Of a stretch of DNA of 56,659 nt, positions 33,311 through 42,346 are shown one piece after another. The position numbers were made by a program, and so were the translations under genes. Location of the stretch: positions 1-56,659 of the forward strand of contig RXIX01000008.1 in the NCBI GenBank assembly GCA_003989075.1, in the 5' to 3' direction. Source of the DNA: Candidatus Competibacteraceae bacterium (lineage in GTDB: Bacteria > Pseudomonadota > Gammaproteobacteria > Competibacterales > Competibacteraceae). Each line of letters begins with the position of its first letter. Position 1 is the stretch's first letter. The notes beneath the pieces were generated by a model. That model searched no databases and was not told the origin of the DNA. It saw only the letters and a list, made by a program, of their open reading frames with translations.

Positions 33311-36300
33311 TTGATCACTTCATCCAGTGAAACTGACTGCTTTTCAATTAATTGCTCAATAAAATTCCGCAGCACTACAATAAAGATAGGTTGCATTTCA
33401 TGCACGACTCCACTTTCACTAGTTGAGTGTTCTCTAGCCTGCTTAACTTTTGAACACATCTCTTTCAGTTGATCATTAATCCTGTCTTTCCATATTACAT
33501 CTACATCGGAATCGAGCATTATTTTCCGACCTAGCTCTTTCTGGTAGATTTGGATCATAGTATTCAATTCAGTTAATTCTTCAACGCGCCATGAAGCGTG
33601 ATGAGGCACCTTTGATGATAAGGTTAGCGCCTTCAATGTCGCACTTTTGTTTGAGTCCGCTTTGGATAGCAATGTATCAAGCTTTGGTTCGATTTCCTGA
33701 TCACTGAGATAAAGCGATTCTCCCAACAGAGTATCAAGCCAAGCACCCTCTATTTTAAAATCAGCGGCAGCACTTTTCTGTTCGTAGACCAGCAAGCCAT
33801 GTGCGACCTCGCACTTGGGTTCCTGGCTAAGATACAAGGGGTGAACTGGCCGATTCAGGCCGGCTACTTGCTGGAACATGCGCACTAATTTATCCCGCCG
33901 TTCCGGAAGGATAGTTTCGACCAGCAAACTGCCCCTGCCCCCAAAGCAGATTTGCAAACTGTCCCGGTTCAGATCGAAGTGGGGTATCCCCTCGGCAACC
34001 TCCTTAGAATTACCAAGCGCATGGATGACACGCCCCACGTAGTACAGAATGCCTGCCAAAGCAAATTCAGTAATACGCAGCAGGCCGGGCACCCGGGTAC
34101 TACTATCGTCGCTCAAGTAGTGAAGTTTCTGCGTTGCATGCTGATACCCTGGGCTATTAACCAGAATTTCGATAGCCTGTCTACGAGCATTACTGAGAGA
34201 ATCACATTTACTGATCTCTTCAATCGCATCATTGGGTATTTGATCCGATGCATTTTTTTGCATTTCCTGCAAAAAAGCGGCATTTCGACTCAAATAATTC
34301 GTAAAAATATTCTGGCCAGCCAAACGAATTGAAGTCCGCCAGATCAGGTTATGATTCTGCCAAAGCGAGATATCCGTCGTCCCGCCGCCAATATCAATCG
34401 TTAAGAAGCTTTCAGTAAAGAAAACCTTTTGCTTGTTATAAAAATATAAAGCCGTACATATGCTTTCCGGTAAAAACTGCTTAATGGCACCATCAGACAG
34501 TTTGATGGTTTCCTTTGGATCAAGCGCGGTTTGCAAAGCGTCTCGGCAGATGGATTTAAAGCTGCTTGCCTGCTCACTGCTAAACGCTTCTTCTGGGTAA
34601 GAAAAAAACCAATGGATATCCTCTGATTTAACTCCTACTGCTTGAGCCTCAGCAAAAGTTTGTAATAGAACTTGCGATAGAAATGCATGAATTCGCTTAC
34701 GTCCTTCTGTTTTTTCATCCCATTTCAAATCAAATCGCCACGATTCAGATTTCATGCGTTTAATAGCATTTTTAACATTCAAAGCATAGGGAATCAGATC
34801 AGTCCATAGGGGTCTTCTAGCCGTTGCAAAATCACGGTCTTGTTCTTGAAGCATTGTCAAAAACGGGATTGGAATCGCATCCAGTGGCAGAAAATTATTC
34901 CCGTGCTCTATTTTTGCTGCTTCAGTTTTATCCAAACCAGTAAAAAGCGAAACGATACGATTCTGGAATATCATCGGCCGGATGGCATTTTGACTCGCAC
35001 TGCGGTAGTACACTGCTGTATTGGTACTGCCAAAATCAATGCCGACTTCCCATCGATCTTGGGTGGGTGGCATATCCCCCCAAGCTGGCATCAAAATCAG
35101 ACCCAATTCATGATGAATTTTACGGTTGGTTTTGCTTCCAGAATCTGGAAGCAAGGCTTGACATAAAATCGCCTCCGGTATATCGCATAAGTGAAAGAGT
35201 GCGGTGTACGCCTGCGGGAGATCTAAGAGCGTCCGCTTGGCCGTCACGTCCGCCACCCCTGCTGCTAAATTACGCGCCTGTTGGACATGTTCACGCTCAG
35301 TGGTGCCCTCCAAAGCGGTGCGAATACTGGCAATACTGAAAATATTTTTTGGAATCAGGTCCGATTCCGGGTTGGCGGCGGTAAAAAGATAATAATAGCG
35401 CCATGTCTCGCTCTTGAAATTGGGCCAGATCGACAGGGCAGTGGGTGGCTCAATCGTATCGTGGATAGTATCGTAGACCTTGCTGATCACAATCGGCTTG
35501 GATTGGCCACGCTCATCCTGCACGTATAACTGCAATTCAGCCGTGACCTTAGCGCCCTCGGTACGCAAGCTAAACCGCGCTCTGATTTCCTCCGGCGACA
35601 GGAACAGCAACACAGTTGCACGCAGTGGCAGCACAAAGCGCCCAATGCCTATACCCTTCTGGTGTCCAGGGATTTCTCGGTCGGGAACTCGACACAAATC
35701 GTTAGTAAAAAGGTCGTTCGCCGTGAGTGTTAGATAACCCTTATCAGCCGCCCTTTGCTTGATGTCATCCGCAAGACTGGGCTGCTGCTGCAAATGGTCT
35801 AGCGTTATATGATCCCAGAGCACTACCTCAGACTCCGGACAGCTCAACCACTGACCCAGTTGCGGATCAATCAAAATTCCTCCCTTGATCAAGTCCCGCA
35901 AGGGTTCGCGAACTGGCAGACCGCCACCGTACCGGACCCGTGCTTCCAAGGCGAAAGTCTGCTTGAGAGCGCCGCCGTAAAAGGGTTGCTGAGGCAACTG
36001 GAAACCGTTGGGTTCCTGCTTGAACGACAAGGGTTCTTTCGGGGTGCGGCTTAGCAGCGCCGTCTGATAATCCTTCAACAGACTGATTAGCTTCTCAAGA
36101 CGATCCGGATCGTTCGCCTGCTCTTTCAAAGTGCGCATCTCGTTGAGTAGGTGCGCACAATACTTTTCGATAATGGCAAAGTCCTCAGCGTGCAATGGAA
36201 ACGCTGTGGGGTCGTCGAGCCGGTGATCGTTTCTAGAGCGCCAAGCCACGCTCGTATCCAGGTGGGCTTCGTAGCCCCGGATCGGGCAGAACAGCACCGA

Positions 36301-36780
36301 GGGCACGACAAAGGCCACCGGCTGATCCCGATACCAAAGCTGGCTGATTTCATTCCAGTGTTGGCTCTGGAACAACGTCGATTTCGGCAGTAAGTCAACG
36401 GCTACTTGGGTAAACGTCTTGCGGGCTGGCGCGACCTTTGGGGGGCGATCCGGCAGAGTGAGCATGGTGGTCCGCAGGGGCAAATTGCGGAATTTGTACA
36501 GAGCAACGAGCGCGATCAAGCCCCGCCATTCACCCAAAGTGCGGCGATGTAAGGGCGACTGGGGGGCATCCAGCAGGGCAATCTCGAACAGCTTGATGGG
36601 TGCCCAAACGTCGGGAATGGAAATTTGATCGAGTTCCGCCTCTGGCACACCGGCAATCATCAGGCAGTTTGCCAACTTGTCGATGAAATTCTTTGCGGAC
36701 TCTGGCTGCCACCGCCCGGGTTGCGAGGGGGATTGCCAGTTCGTATTGTCCAGTGGCGGCAGAAGCGGACTCACTTTCAT
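33307..36780 (-). CDS. Giant actin/Hsp70-like ATPase with novel N-terminal region
   Basis: A 1157-residue protein. The C-terminal half is an actin/Hsp70-superfamily ATPase: phosphate-1 loop [14 protein letters not shown] near residue 580, connect/phosphate-2 loop [16 protein letters not shown] near 795, and adenosine-type motif [16 protein letters not shown] near 945. The N-terminal 570 residues have no family I recognise; they start [20 protein letters not shown] and include a proline- and arginine-rich region and several beta-rich segments. The family usually moves client proteins or polymerises with ATP. The gene follows the tubulin-like gene by 45 bp and overlaps the next one by four bases. 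Base composition falls from GC-rich to AT-rich along the gene, suggesting a chimaeric history. There is no signal peptide, so it is cytoplasmic. Confidence 0.88.
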
Positions 36781-36825
36781 CGCTCTTTACCTCTAATTAT
36801 GCCCTGCAACAGCGGTACGCCGTAC

Positions 36826-38364
36826 TTAAGACAAGGTGCATTGAGTAAACAGGCATTCGACAAAGCACCCTAAACCTTGGGATTGTCGCGACACCGGCAC
36901 ATTGTGCAGATTCTCAAACATTTGATCCAGACCGGTGGCCGTGCCCGCATCGGCGATCAAGTCCGGAAACTGTTCGAGTTCCCGCCTCGAGACTGCGGAA
37001 TGCCAATTTAACAAGCCATCCTCTTCCAAGGAGTCGCCAACCAGGCCGATGTTCTTCGCCAGCATGACTTTTAAGTGGCCCTTGCTGGTCTGGTGTTGCA
37101 GGGTAAACGCCCAGCGCAACAACTGGCGACAATGAGTGTCCAGACTGCTCAATGCGTCGCGCGCCGAGTCGCTGCGTAGGTCATCACCGCGCCCAGCGCG
37201 GTCCAGCAGGCGTCGAAACCAGTATTGCTTGGCGATATGCGGAGAAATGTTTTGCAACAGCGGACTGTAGACCCGGCTGTAGACATGAGCAAAGCGTAGT
37301 GCCTGGCCCAGGCTGCTCTTGATCTCGCTGCCCTCCTCACGCTGGACACCTGGCAAATCTCCCCATCCCAGCGCCTGGCGTTCACTGTCGTAGCCGATGT
37401 GCAAAACCCGATGATCCGCAGAAGCGCCTTGGGCAAAAAAGCGCGTTGCAGCCAGTGCAGCGTACAGTTCGGGCATCAGTGGAGGATTGTGCTGTGGCTT
37501 GCCGCCGATTTGCCGCATGTCCAACGCCACAATGTCCGGCCATCCCATCAGATAGAGGTCATCAAAGTCCTGTTCGTCCTGGGTGCGCTGCCGCATCGCA
37601 TAGTAACGCAAGGACTCCTGACTTTTGGCCAGAAATGCCCTAGACAGGGCCGCGTTATCAGTATCACGACTGGTGGGGGGCGGAAAGGCGAAATAGGGCA
37701 GCAGCAACGCACCGCCCAAGCGGACTCGATCTTGAACCTGCACCTCTTCGATGTGGTTGCGCAGCAGACGGGCAATGACCGGCAACCCGGCTGCCCCGGT
37801 ACCGCCGAACACGGAGCCGACTAGAAACAGGCGCACATCTTGACCGTGCTGGGCCTGACTACAGGCTTGCGTCAGCGCCTGCCAGAACGGCTCCTTATCG
37901 CTGGCCATAGCACCGAGCACCGCCGCGCCAATGTTGGGCCGGCCCCGAAAGCCCTCGTGTAACGACAGTTCCTGTTCCCGGTCATCGTTCAGCAGTAGGC
38001 CATCGAATAAAGTGCGCTCGTCACTGTTCATGGAGGCATAGCGGAACAGATCACGCGGTGTGCGTACCCCGCTGGGCACGGGAGACCAGTGCCCGTTACC
38101 GATCAGCGGTTCAATGGGCGTTCGCTGCCAAGCACAAGCCGAGTCCATCGCTATTTGCCCATTATCGCGGCGCAAGGCGGCACGGGCCTTGCGATATTGC
38201 TCCAGCGTAGTCAAGGCGCGTTGCAGATTGCCGTTCCCATCGTCGGGATCAACGAACCCAAGTTTGAGATGGTCCGGGCCAAGGCCGGCCGCGCAGAGGT
38301 GGATCAACGCTTCCAGCGTTTTACTGCCGCTACCACCGATGCCGATGGCGTAACAGATAGCCAC
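36826..38364 (-). CDS. Tubulin-like (Tubulin_2 family) GTPase homologue
   Basis: A 512-residue protein with the tubulin/FtsZ nucleotide-binding layout: an N-terminal strand-loop CYAIGIGGSGSKTLEALIHL, acidic FVDPDDGNGN, and the signature loop LFLVGSVFGGTGAAGLPVIA near residue 200 (FtsZ has GGGTGTG, tubulin GGGTGSG). LPYFAFPPPTSRDTDNAAL follows. This is the uncharacterised tubulin-like family rather than FtsZ, which is about 380 residues. A GTG start at 38362-38364, preceded by GAGGAAA, is preferred over a longer upstream frame without homology. It follows the four-TM gene by 10 bp and precedes the actin-like gene. It presumably binds GTP and may polymerise; no membrane segment is seen. Confidence 0.85.
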   Translation of the reverse strand: MAICYAIGIGGSGSKTLEALIHLCAAGLGPDHLKLGFVDPDDGNGNLQRALTTLEQYRKARAALRRDNGQIAMDSACAWQRTPIEPLIGNGHWSPVPSGVRTPRDLFRYASMNSDERTLFDGLLLNDDREQELSLHEGFRGRPNIGAAVLGAMASDKEPFWQALTQACSQAQHGQDVRLFLVGSVFGGTGAAGLPVIARLLRNHIEEVQVQDRVRLGGALLLPYFAFPPPTSRDTDNAALSRAFLAKSQESLRYYAMRQRTQDEQDFDDLYLMGWPDIVALDMRQIGGKPQHNPPLMPELYAALAATRFFAQGASADHRVLHIGYDSERQALGWGDLPGVQREEGSEIKSSLGQALRFAHVYSRVYSPLLQNISPHIAKQYWFRRLLDRAGRGDDLRSDSARDALSSLDTHCRQLLRWAFTLQHQTSKGHLKVMLAKNIGLVGDSLEEDGLLNWHSAVSRRELEQFPDLIADAGTATGLDQMFENLHNVPVSRQSQGLGCFVECLFTQCTLS

Positions 38365-38374
38365 GAGCGTTTCC

Positions 38375-38878
38375 TCAACGGGGATTAGGTTTGACGCGGT
38401 ACGGCAACGGTACCGCCGCGCGCATCTTCGGATGCGTGAACAGCGAACCACCGATGTACACCGCGACGAAGATCAACACGCCAAACAAAGCGAGGCCAAA
38501 GCGCGCTTCCTCAGTGAGCGGCGCAATGTGATACAACGCCCAGAATGCGCCCCCGCCTGCCAGCACCGCGCCCGCCATCAGCAGTATCCACCAGTACATA
38601 GTATTGATGTCGGTCGGGGTGAGGATTTTCCGGTAACTCGACCAGGCCAACCAAAGGAGTGTGCAGAACATGGCAACAACCCCGGTAATAGCGGCTGGCG
38701 TCCGCAAATCTTCTTTCAATTCCTTGAGGTTTTGCTCGGCAAACGGGCCAGACAGCGCCGCTGGGTCAGCCAGTTGCGCCGCCCATTCGGTGCCGAACAG
38801 CAACCACAGATATCCCAAAACGAACAACAATCCCGCCTGCACCGCCAAGACAATAATGATTCTGAATATTTTTTCCAT
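38375..38878 (-). CDS. Four-helix membrane protein of the tubulin/actin-like operon
   Basis: A 167-residue inner-membrane protein with four predicted helices at about residues 6-28, 62-80, 93-115 and 127-147. A 30-residue polar loop (ADPAALSGPFAEQNLKELKE) lies between the first and second, and the tail is basic and Pro-rich. I recognise no named family. It lies between the VWA lipoprotein gene (17 bp upstream) and the tubulin-like gene (10 bp downstream), so it could link the periplasmic VWA protein to the cytoplasmic tubulin/actin pair. This is inference from order only. Confidence 0.85.
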   Translation of the reverse strand: MEKIFRIIIVLAVQAGLLFVLGYLWLLFGTEWAAQLADPAALSGPFAEQNLKELKEDLRTPAAITGVVAMFCTLLWLAWSSYRKILTPTDINTMYWWILLMAGAVLAGGGAFWALYHIAPLTEEARFGLALFGVLIFVAVYIGGSLFTHPKMRAAVPLPYRVKPNPR

Positions 38879-38895
38879 GACTTTGAGTGTCAGCG

Positions 38896-40245
38896 CTATT
38901 GGATCTGGAAAACCACATACGCGGTAGCGAGCGTTTCTGGTTGATAGTGCTCGCTGACAATACTCGCCATAACTTCCGCAATGTGGGCTAAGTGGGGAGT
39001 GGGAAAGAATGGCGGTAGCTCGGTACGCAAACGTTCCTCGTCACCAGGCTTGAAACTCCACGCCTTCGCCCAATCCGGTGACGCCGGCGCCAGTTGGGTC
39101 GCCACTACGTCCAGCGCCAGCACGAAAATGCCCCCTTTGGGCAAGCTAAGGATCCTCTCACGCTCTGAAAATAGTTGAATCTTCACAGCATCAACATTAG
39201 CGGTCTCCAGTTTCCCCAACGGCGGCAGTTCCACCAGATCCCACTCGCAACGACCTTGGCGCGGGGTGTAATGGTAAAGTTGCTCGCGCAGTTGCAGGCT
39301 ACTCCATGTGAGCCGGGGTGGAGTCTTGAGCGGGGCTAGTGGCACGTCCAAGACCAGTGGTGCGCTGTCGCGCTCCACTGCGAACTGCGCCATGTTCGGC
39401 TGACTGTTCTTGAGGATTCGAGCAGGCTTGATACCCGAGTTGCGCGGCGTGCTCGGTGTTGAAGGCGCGGGCGTGTCTATCAAATCCGGCGTGAACAACG
39501 TGAAGTGGTAGTAGTCCGCCGGTAGGTTCGACAAAATTTCCTGTTGCAAGCGCCGGTACAGCGTGGCGATGCGAGTTTCTGGCCCGATCAGGATCAGATA
39601 AAACGGCCGCTCACCGGTGTAATCCAGCGGCTTGCCTCCAGAAAGGTCGTAGATCTTGTCGCTGAACGGATTACGGATACCCAGCAGGGCGACGTGCTTG
39701 CCTTGTTGAAGGGCTTGAGTCAGTGGTCGGCGCAGCGCACCCGATGCGCTTAGATCCAACTCTGCCCCGCTGAGAAACAGATCGGTGATGATCACCGTCA
39801 AGACACTGGCATCCTGTTCGACCGCCTTGGCGATTGGATCGCTAATTCGGCTCGAATCCTTCAGGCGCGGGTCGCGGTAGAACGATTCGCGAGCAGCGTT
39901 GAGAAAATCACCACGGCTCATGGCCTGCACGGTTTTTCCGAACCTGAAATAATCCACCTTGCTGGCCACCATGTCCATCCACTGGGGCAGCGTCTGAATC
40001 AGGTCCTTGTAGGGGATATCGCCGCTTAGAGGCTTACCGCGCCGCAAATAGCCGGCCATGCTGCCCGAGGCATCAACCCACACGACCACCGGCCCAGCCT
40101 CCTCAACCGGCGGCATTTTGGTGATTTTCGGTTCGAGATCAACGGGTAGGCAAGCCGGACGCTCCGAAGAACCACATGCCACCAGCAAGGTGGCCCACAA
40201 TCCCAAACCGAGCACAACTAGCCCACGTCTCCAGCAACGCAACAT
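38896..40245 (-). CDS. VWA-domain lipoprotein heading the tubulin/actin-like operon
   Basis: A 449-residue protein with a lipoprotein signal: MLRCWRRGLVVLGLGLWATL then LVACGSS, where Cys is the lipidation site. Residues about 50-230 form a von Willebrand A domain. The first strand carries the metal-ion-dependent adhesion motif VVVWVDASGSMAGYL (D-x-S-G-S), and a later strand ends in VIITDLFLSG, whose Asp completes the site. The C-terminal 200 residues are beta-rich and end GYVVFQIQ-like (TAYVVFQIQ). It would be tethered to a membrane and bind a protein partner through the metal site. The start at 40243-40245 is preferred because GTGAGGG precedes it and it gives the signal peptide directly. It is divergent from the MotA-like gene. 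Confidence 0.88.
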   Translation of the reverse strand: MLRCWRRGLVVLGLGLWATLLVACGSSERPACLPVDLEPKITKMPPVEEAGPVVVWVDASGSMAGYLRRGKPLSGDIPYKDLIQTLPQWMDMVASKVDYFRFGKTVQAMSRGDFLNAARESFYRDPRLKDSSRISDPIAKAVEQDASVLTVIITDLFLSGAELDLSASGALRRPLTQALQQGKHVALLGIRNPFSDKIYDLSGGKPLDYTGERPFYLILIGPETRIATLYRRLQQEILSNLPADYYHFTLFTPDLIDTPAPSTPSTPRNSGIKPARILKNSQPNMAQFAVERDSAPLVLDVPLAPLKTPPRLTWSSLQLREQLYHYTPRQGRCEWDLVELPPLGKLETANVDAVKIQLFSERERILSLPKGGIFVLALDVVATQLAPASPDWAKAWSFKPGDEERLRTELPPFFPTPHLAHIAEVMASIVSEHYQPETLATAYVVFQIQ

Positions 40246-40287
40246 GTGAACCCTCACCAGCGTGACGGACGGTAATGCCACACGGTC

Positions 40288-40315
40288 TTAGCGATTACCA
40301 AGGTTATGGTATAGT
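40288..40315 (+). promoter_or_regulatory. Possible promoter in the divergent intergenic region
   Basis: TTAGCG (40288-40293) and TATAGT (40310-40315) are 16 bp apart, facing the MotA-like gene; the -10 matches five of six positions and the -35 three. The 166-bp region must hold promoters for both operons, but no clear minus-strand pair is seen. Low confidence. Confidence 0.3.
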
Positions 40316-40411
40316 GGGTTTACGGGCACCACAAGCAAAACCCTTTTGCCGATGCAATGACGCTCTTTCGATACAGGCGGTCACTGACATTCGTCTTAGG
40401 ATAACAAACAT

Positions 40412-42340
40412 ATGAATTCTGCCGTTGAAGCTGAGGCGAGTACGTTCACCTTGCCGCCGCCAACTCTGTGGTGGCGCGCGTTGGATTGGATGTTTGTGGG
40501 GTTTCTCGCGGTAGGGGCGAGCTGGATCGTAGCCTTGAAAAGCCTTGGCATAGGGGTGCCGGTTAGTGACGGCGTAGCGTCACCGATGAACATTGCGTTA
40601 TCCGCAACCGGGCCGCCGGTGCTGCTGATCATCATCTACATGTTTTATGCCGTGAAGGCTGAACGCTTCAAGGGGCGCGAGTACTGGGCGGCGGACAATC
40701 TCTATTACCTGGGTTTTCTCTACACGTTAACCAGCTTGTCCGTCTCCATCGCGCAGTTCAGCGTTGATCAGTCCAACATTGGGATCATCACTTCCAATTT
40801 TGGCATCGCGCTGGCCACCACCATCTTCGGCCTGGCGCTGCGGATCGTGATGAGCCAACTCCGGCAGGATGTCACCGAGTTCGAGCGCCAAGCGCACCAA
40901 GAACTCAGCCGTGCCGTCCAGCAGTTTCGGACCCGCCTGGACGATAGCACCCATAGCCTCGACGGTTTCAACCGGGACTTGATGGCCAACGTGCGCAAAA
41001 ATACCGACGAACTGGCGCAACGCACCACCGAAATGCTGGACACGCACAGCCAGCACTATATCGAGATGCTGGAGCGGATGAGCGCGGGACTCAAGGATGC
41101 AGCAATGGCTTTGCCGCAGATGGCGGCGATGGTCAACGGCCAAATCGGGGGAACTGTCAAGGCGCTGCAGCGGCTAAACCAGCGCATTGATGCCATCGAA
41201 ACACCGTCTGACTTGTTGGAGCGCAAGCTGGCACCGGCTGCTGCCGCACTAGGGCGGCTGATCGATCAATCTATTACCCATCTGGACGCGGGCACAGCAC
41301 GATTTGACCGATTGCAAGCGGCGTTGGAAACAGCGTTGTCCCACTACGACCAACTCAACACGCTGTTAAAGCAACTCAACCAGACTCACGGTAATCAGGT
41401 CGCCAACGTGCTGCGGGAAACCGAGGGACTGCGTGCAGCATTGATCGCCGTGCAACAGACGAGCGCTCAAACTAGTAACGAACTTACCCAGAACACCAGG
41501 CAGCAAACAGAACTCACCGCCGAGTTCCTCAAGACGACCCGCACAGTGATCGACGAGCACCAACTTGCGTTGCGCAGCGAGCTGGAAGGTATGTATAAGC
41601 GACTCGAACTGATCAATCAAGAGACCGATATTCGCTACAACGAAACAGTACGCACACTGCACAGCCTTCCACAAGTCGTTGACAAACTCAATGCCACGAA
41701 CACTGCGATAGAAGCGCTAAATACCCAAGCCGCCCAACACGGGGAGCTACTGGCCCGCCTGACTCAGACCAGCGAGATGGTGGCACACGCCGCTGAAACG
41801 CATCTCGAACGTCTCACACAAACCTCGACGCAGGCGGTTACAGAACATAATACTGCCCTGCGCGGCGAATTAATGACCATGCGCAAACGGCTCGCCGCAA
41901 TCAACACCGAAGCGGACGGGCGCCAGCAAGCGCTGGAGCGGGAAATGGCCCGCTTAGGCGAAATCACGCGAGGTTTCGATGCTGCCCAGCACGCACTGGA
42001 GCGTCTGAGCACATTGGCCAGCCAGCAAGGCGAAACGCTGGTGCGGTGGGCGCAAACCCACGAGCAATCAAGCGCAGCAGCCGAGCACGTCTTGCACGCC
42101 TTACAGGAAGAGTGGCAACGAACGCAAATCACATCAGCGAACCTGATGCAAGCGAGTACAAGCTCCAACGAGCGGTTGGACGTCATCGCCCAGACGCTAG
42201 GCGATAGCCTGCGTGTGCAACGCGACCTGATAACGACGAGTCAGGCGGCCATCCAGCACTGTTTGCAGCACGAACAGCCCTTCAAAGAATCAGCGCAGCC
42301 CGCGAACCGCTTCTCCCTATGGTTCGGCCGGCGCGGCTAA
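40412..42340 (+). CDS. MotA/ZorA-like membrane protein with very long coiled-coil tail
   Basis: A 642-residue protein with four N-terminal membrane helices (about 26-45, 66-83, 97-116, 122-147) and a cytoplasmic tail of nearly 500 residues that is almost wholly helical and coiled-coil, rich in Gln, Thr and Glu. The third and fourth helices (YYLGFLYTLTSLSVSIAQF, then NFGIALATTIFGLALRIVMS) recall TM3-TM4 of MotA/TolQ/ExbB proton channels, including small residues and a Thr pair. That topology plus a long tail is the plan of ZorA from the Zorya anti-phage system. The identification as an ion-channel homologue is by pattern, not proven. It is followed six bp later by a one-TM protein, as MotA/ZorA is by MotB/ZorB. 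Confidence 0.7.
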   Translation: MNSAVEAEASTFTLPPPTLWWRALDWMFVGFLAVGASWIVALKSLGIGVPVSDGVASPMNIALSATGPPVLLIIIYMFYAVKAERFKGREYWAADNLYYLGFLYTLTSLSVSIAQFSVDQSNIGIITSNFGIALATTIFGLALRIVMSQLRQDVTEFERQAHQELSRAVQQFRTRLDDSTHSLDGFNRDLMANVRKNTDELAQRTTEMLDTHSQHYIEMLERMSAGLKDAAMALPQMAAMVNGQIGGTVKALQRLNQRIDAIETPSDLLERKLAPAAAALGRLIDQSITHLDAGTARFDRLQAALETALSHYDQLNTLLKQLNQTHGNQVANVLRETEGLRAALIAVQQTSAQTSNELTQNTRQQTELTAEFLKTTRTVIDEHQLALRSELEGMYKRLELINQETDIRYNETVRTLHSLPQVVDKLNATNTAIEALNTQAAQHGELLARLTQTSEMVAHAAETHLERLTQTSTQAVTEHNTALRGELMTMRKRLAAINTEADGRQQALEREMARLGEITRGFDAAQHALERLSTLASQQGETLVRWAQTHEQSSAAAEHVLHALQEEWQRTQITSANLMQASTSSNERLDVIAQTLGDSLRVQRDLITTSQAAIQHCLQHEQPFKESAQPANRFSLWFGRRG

Positions 42341-42346
42341 ACCGTC

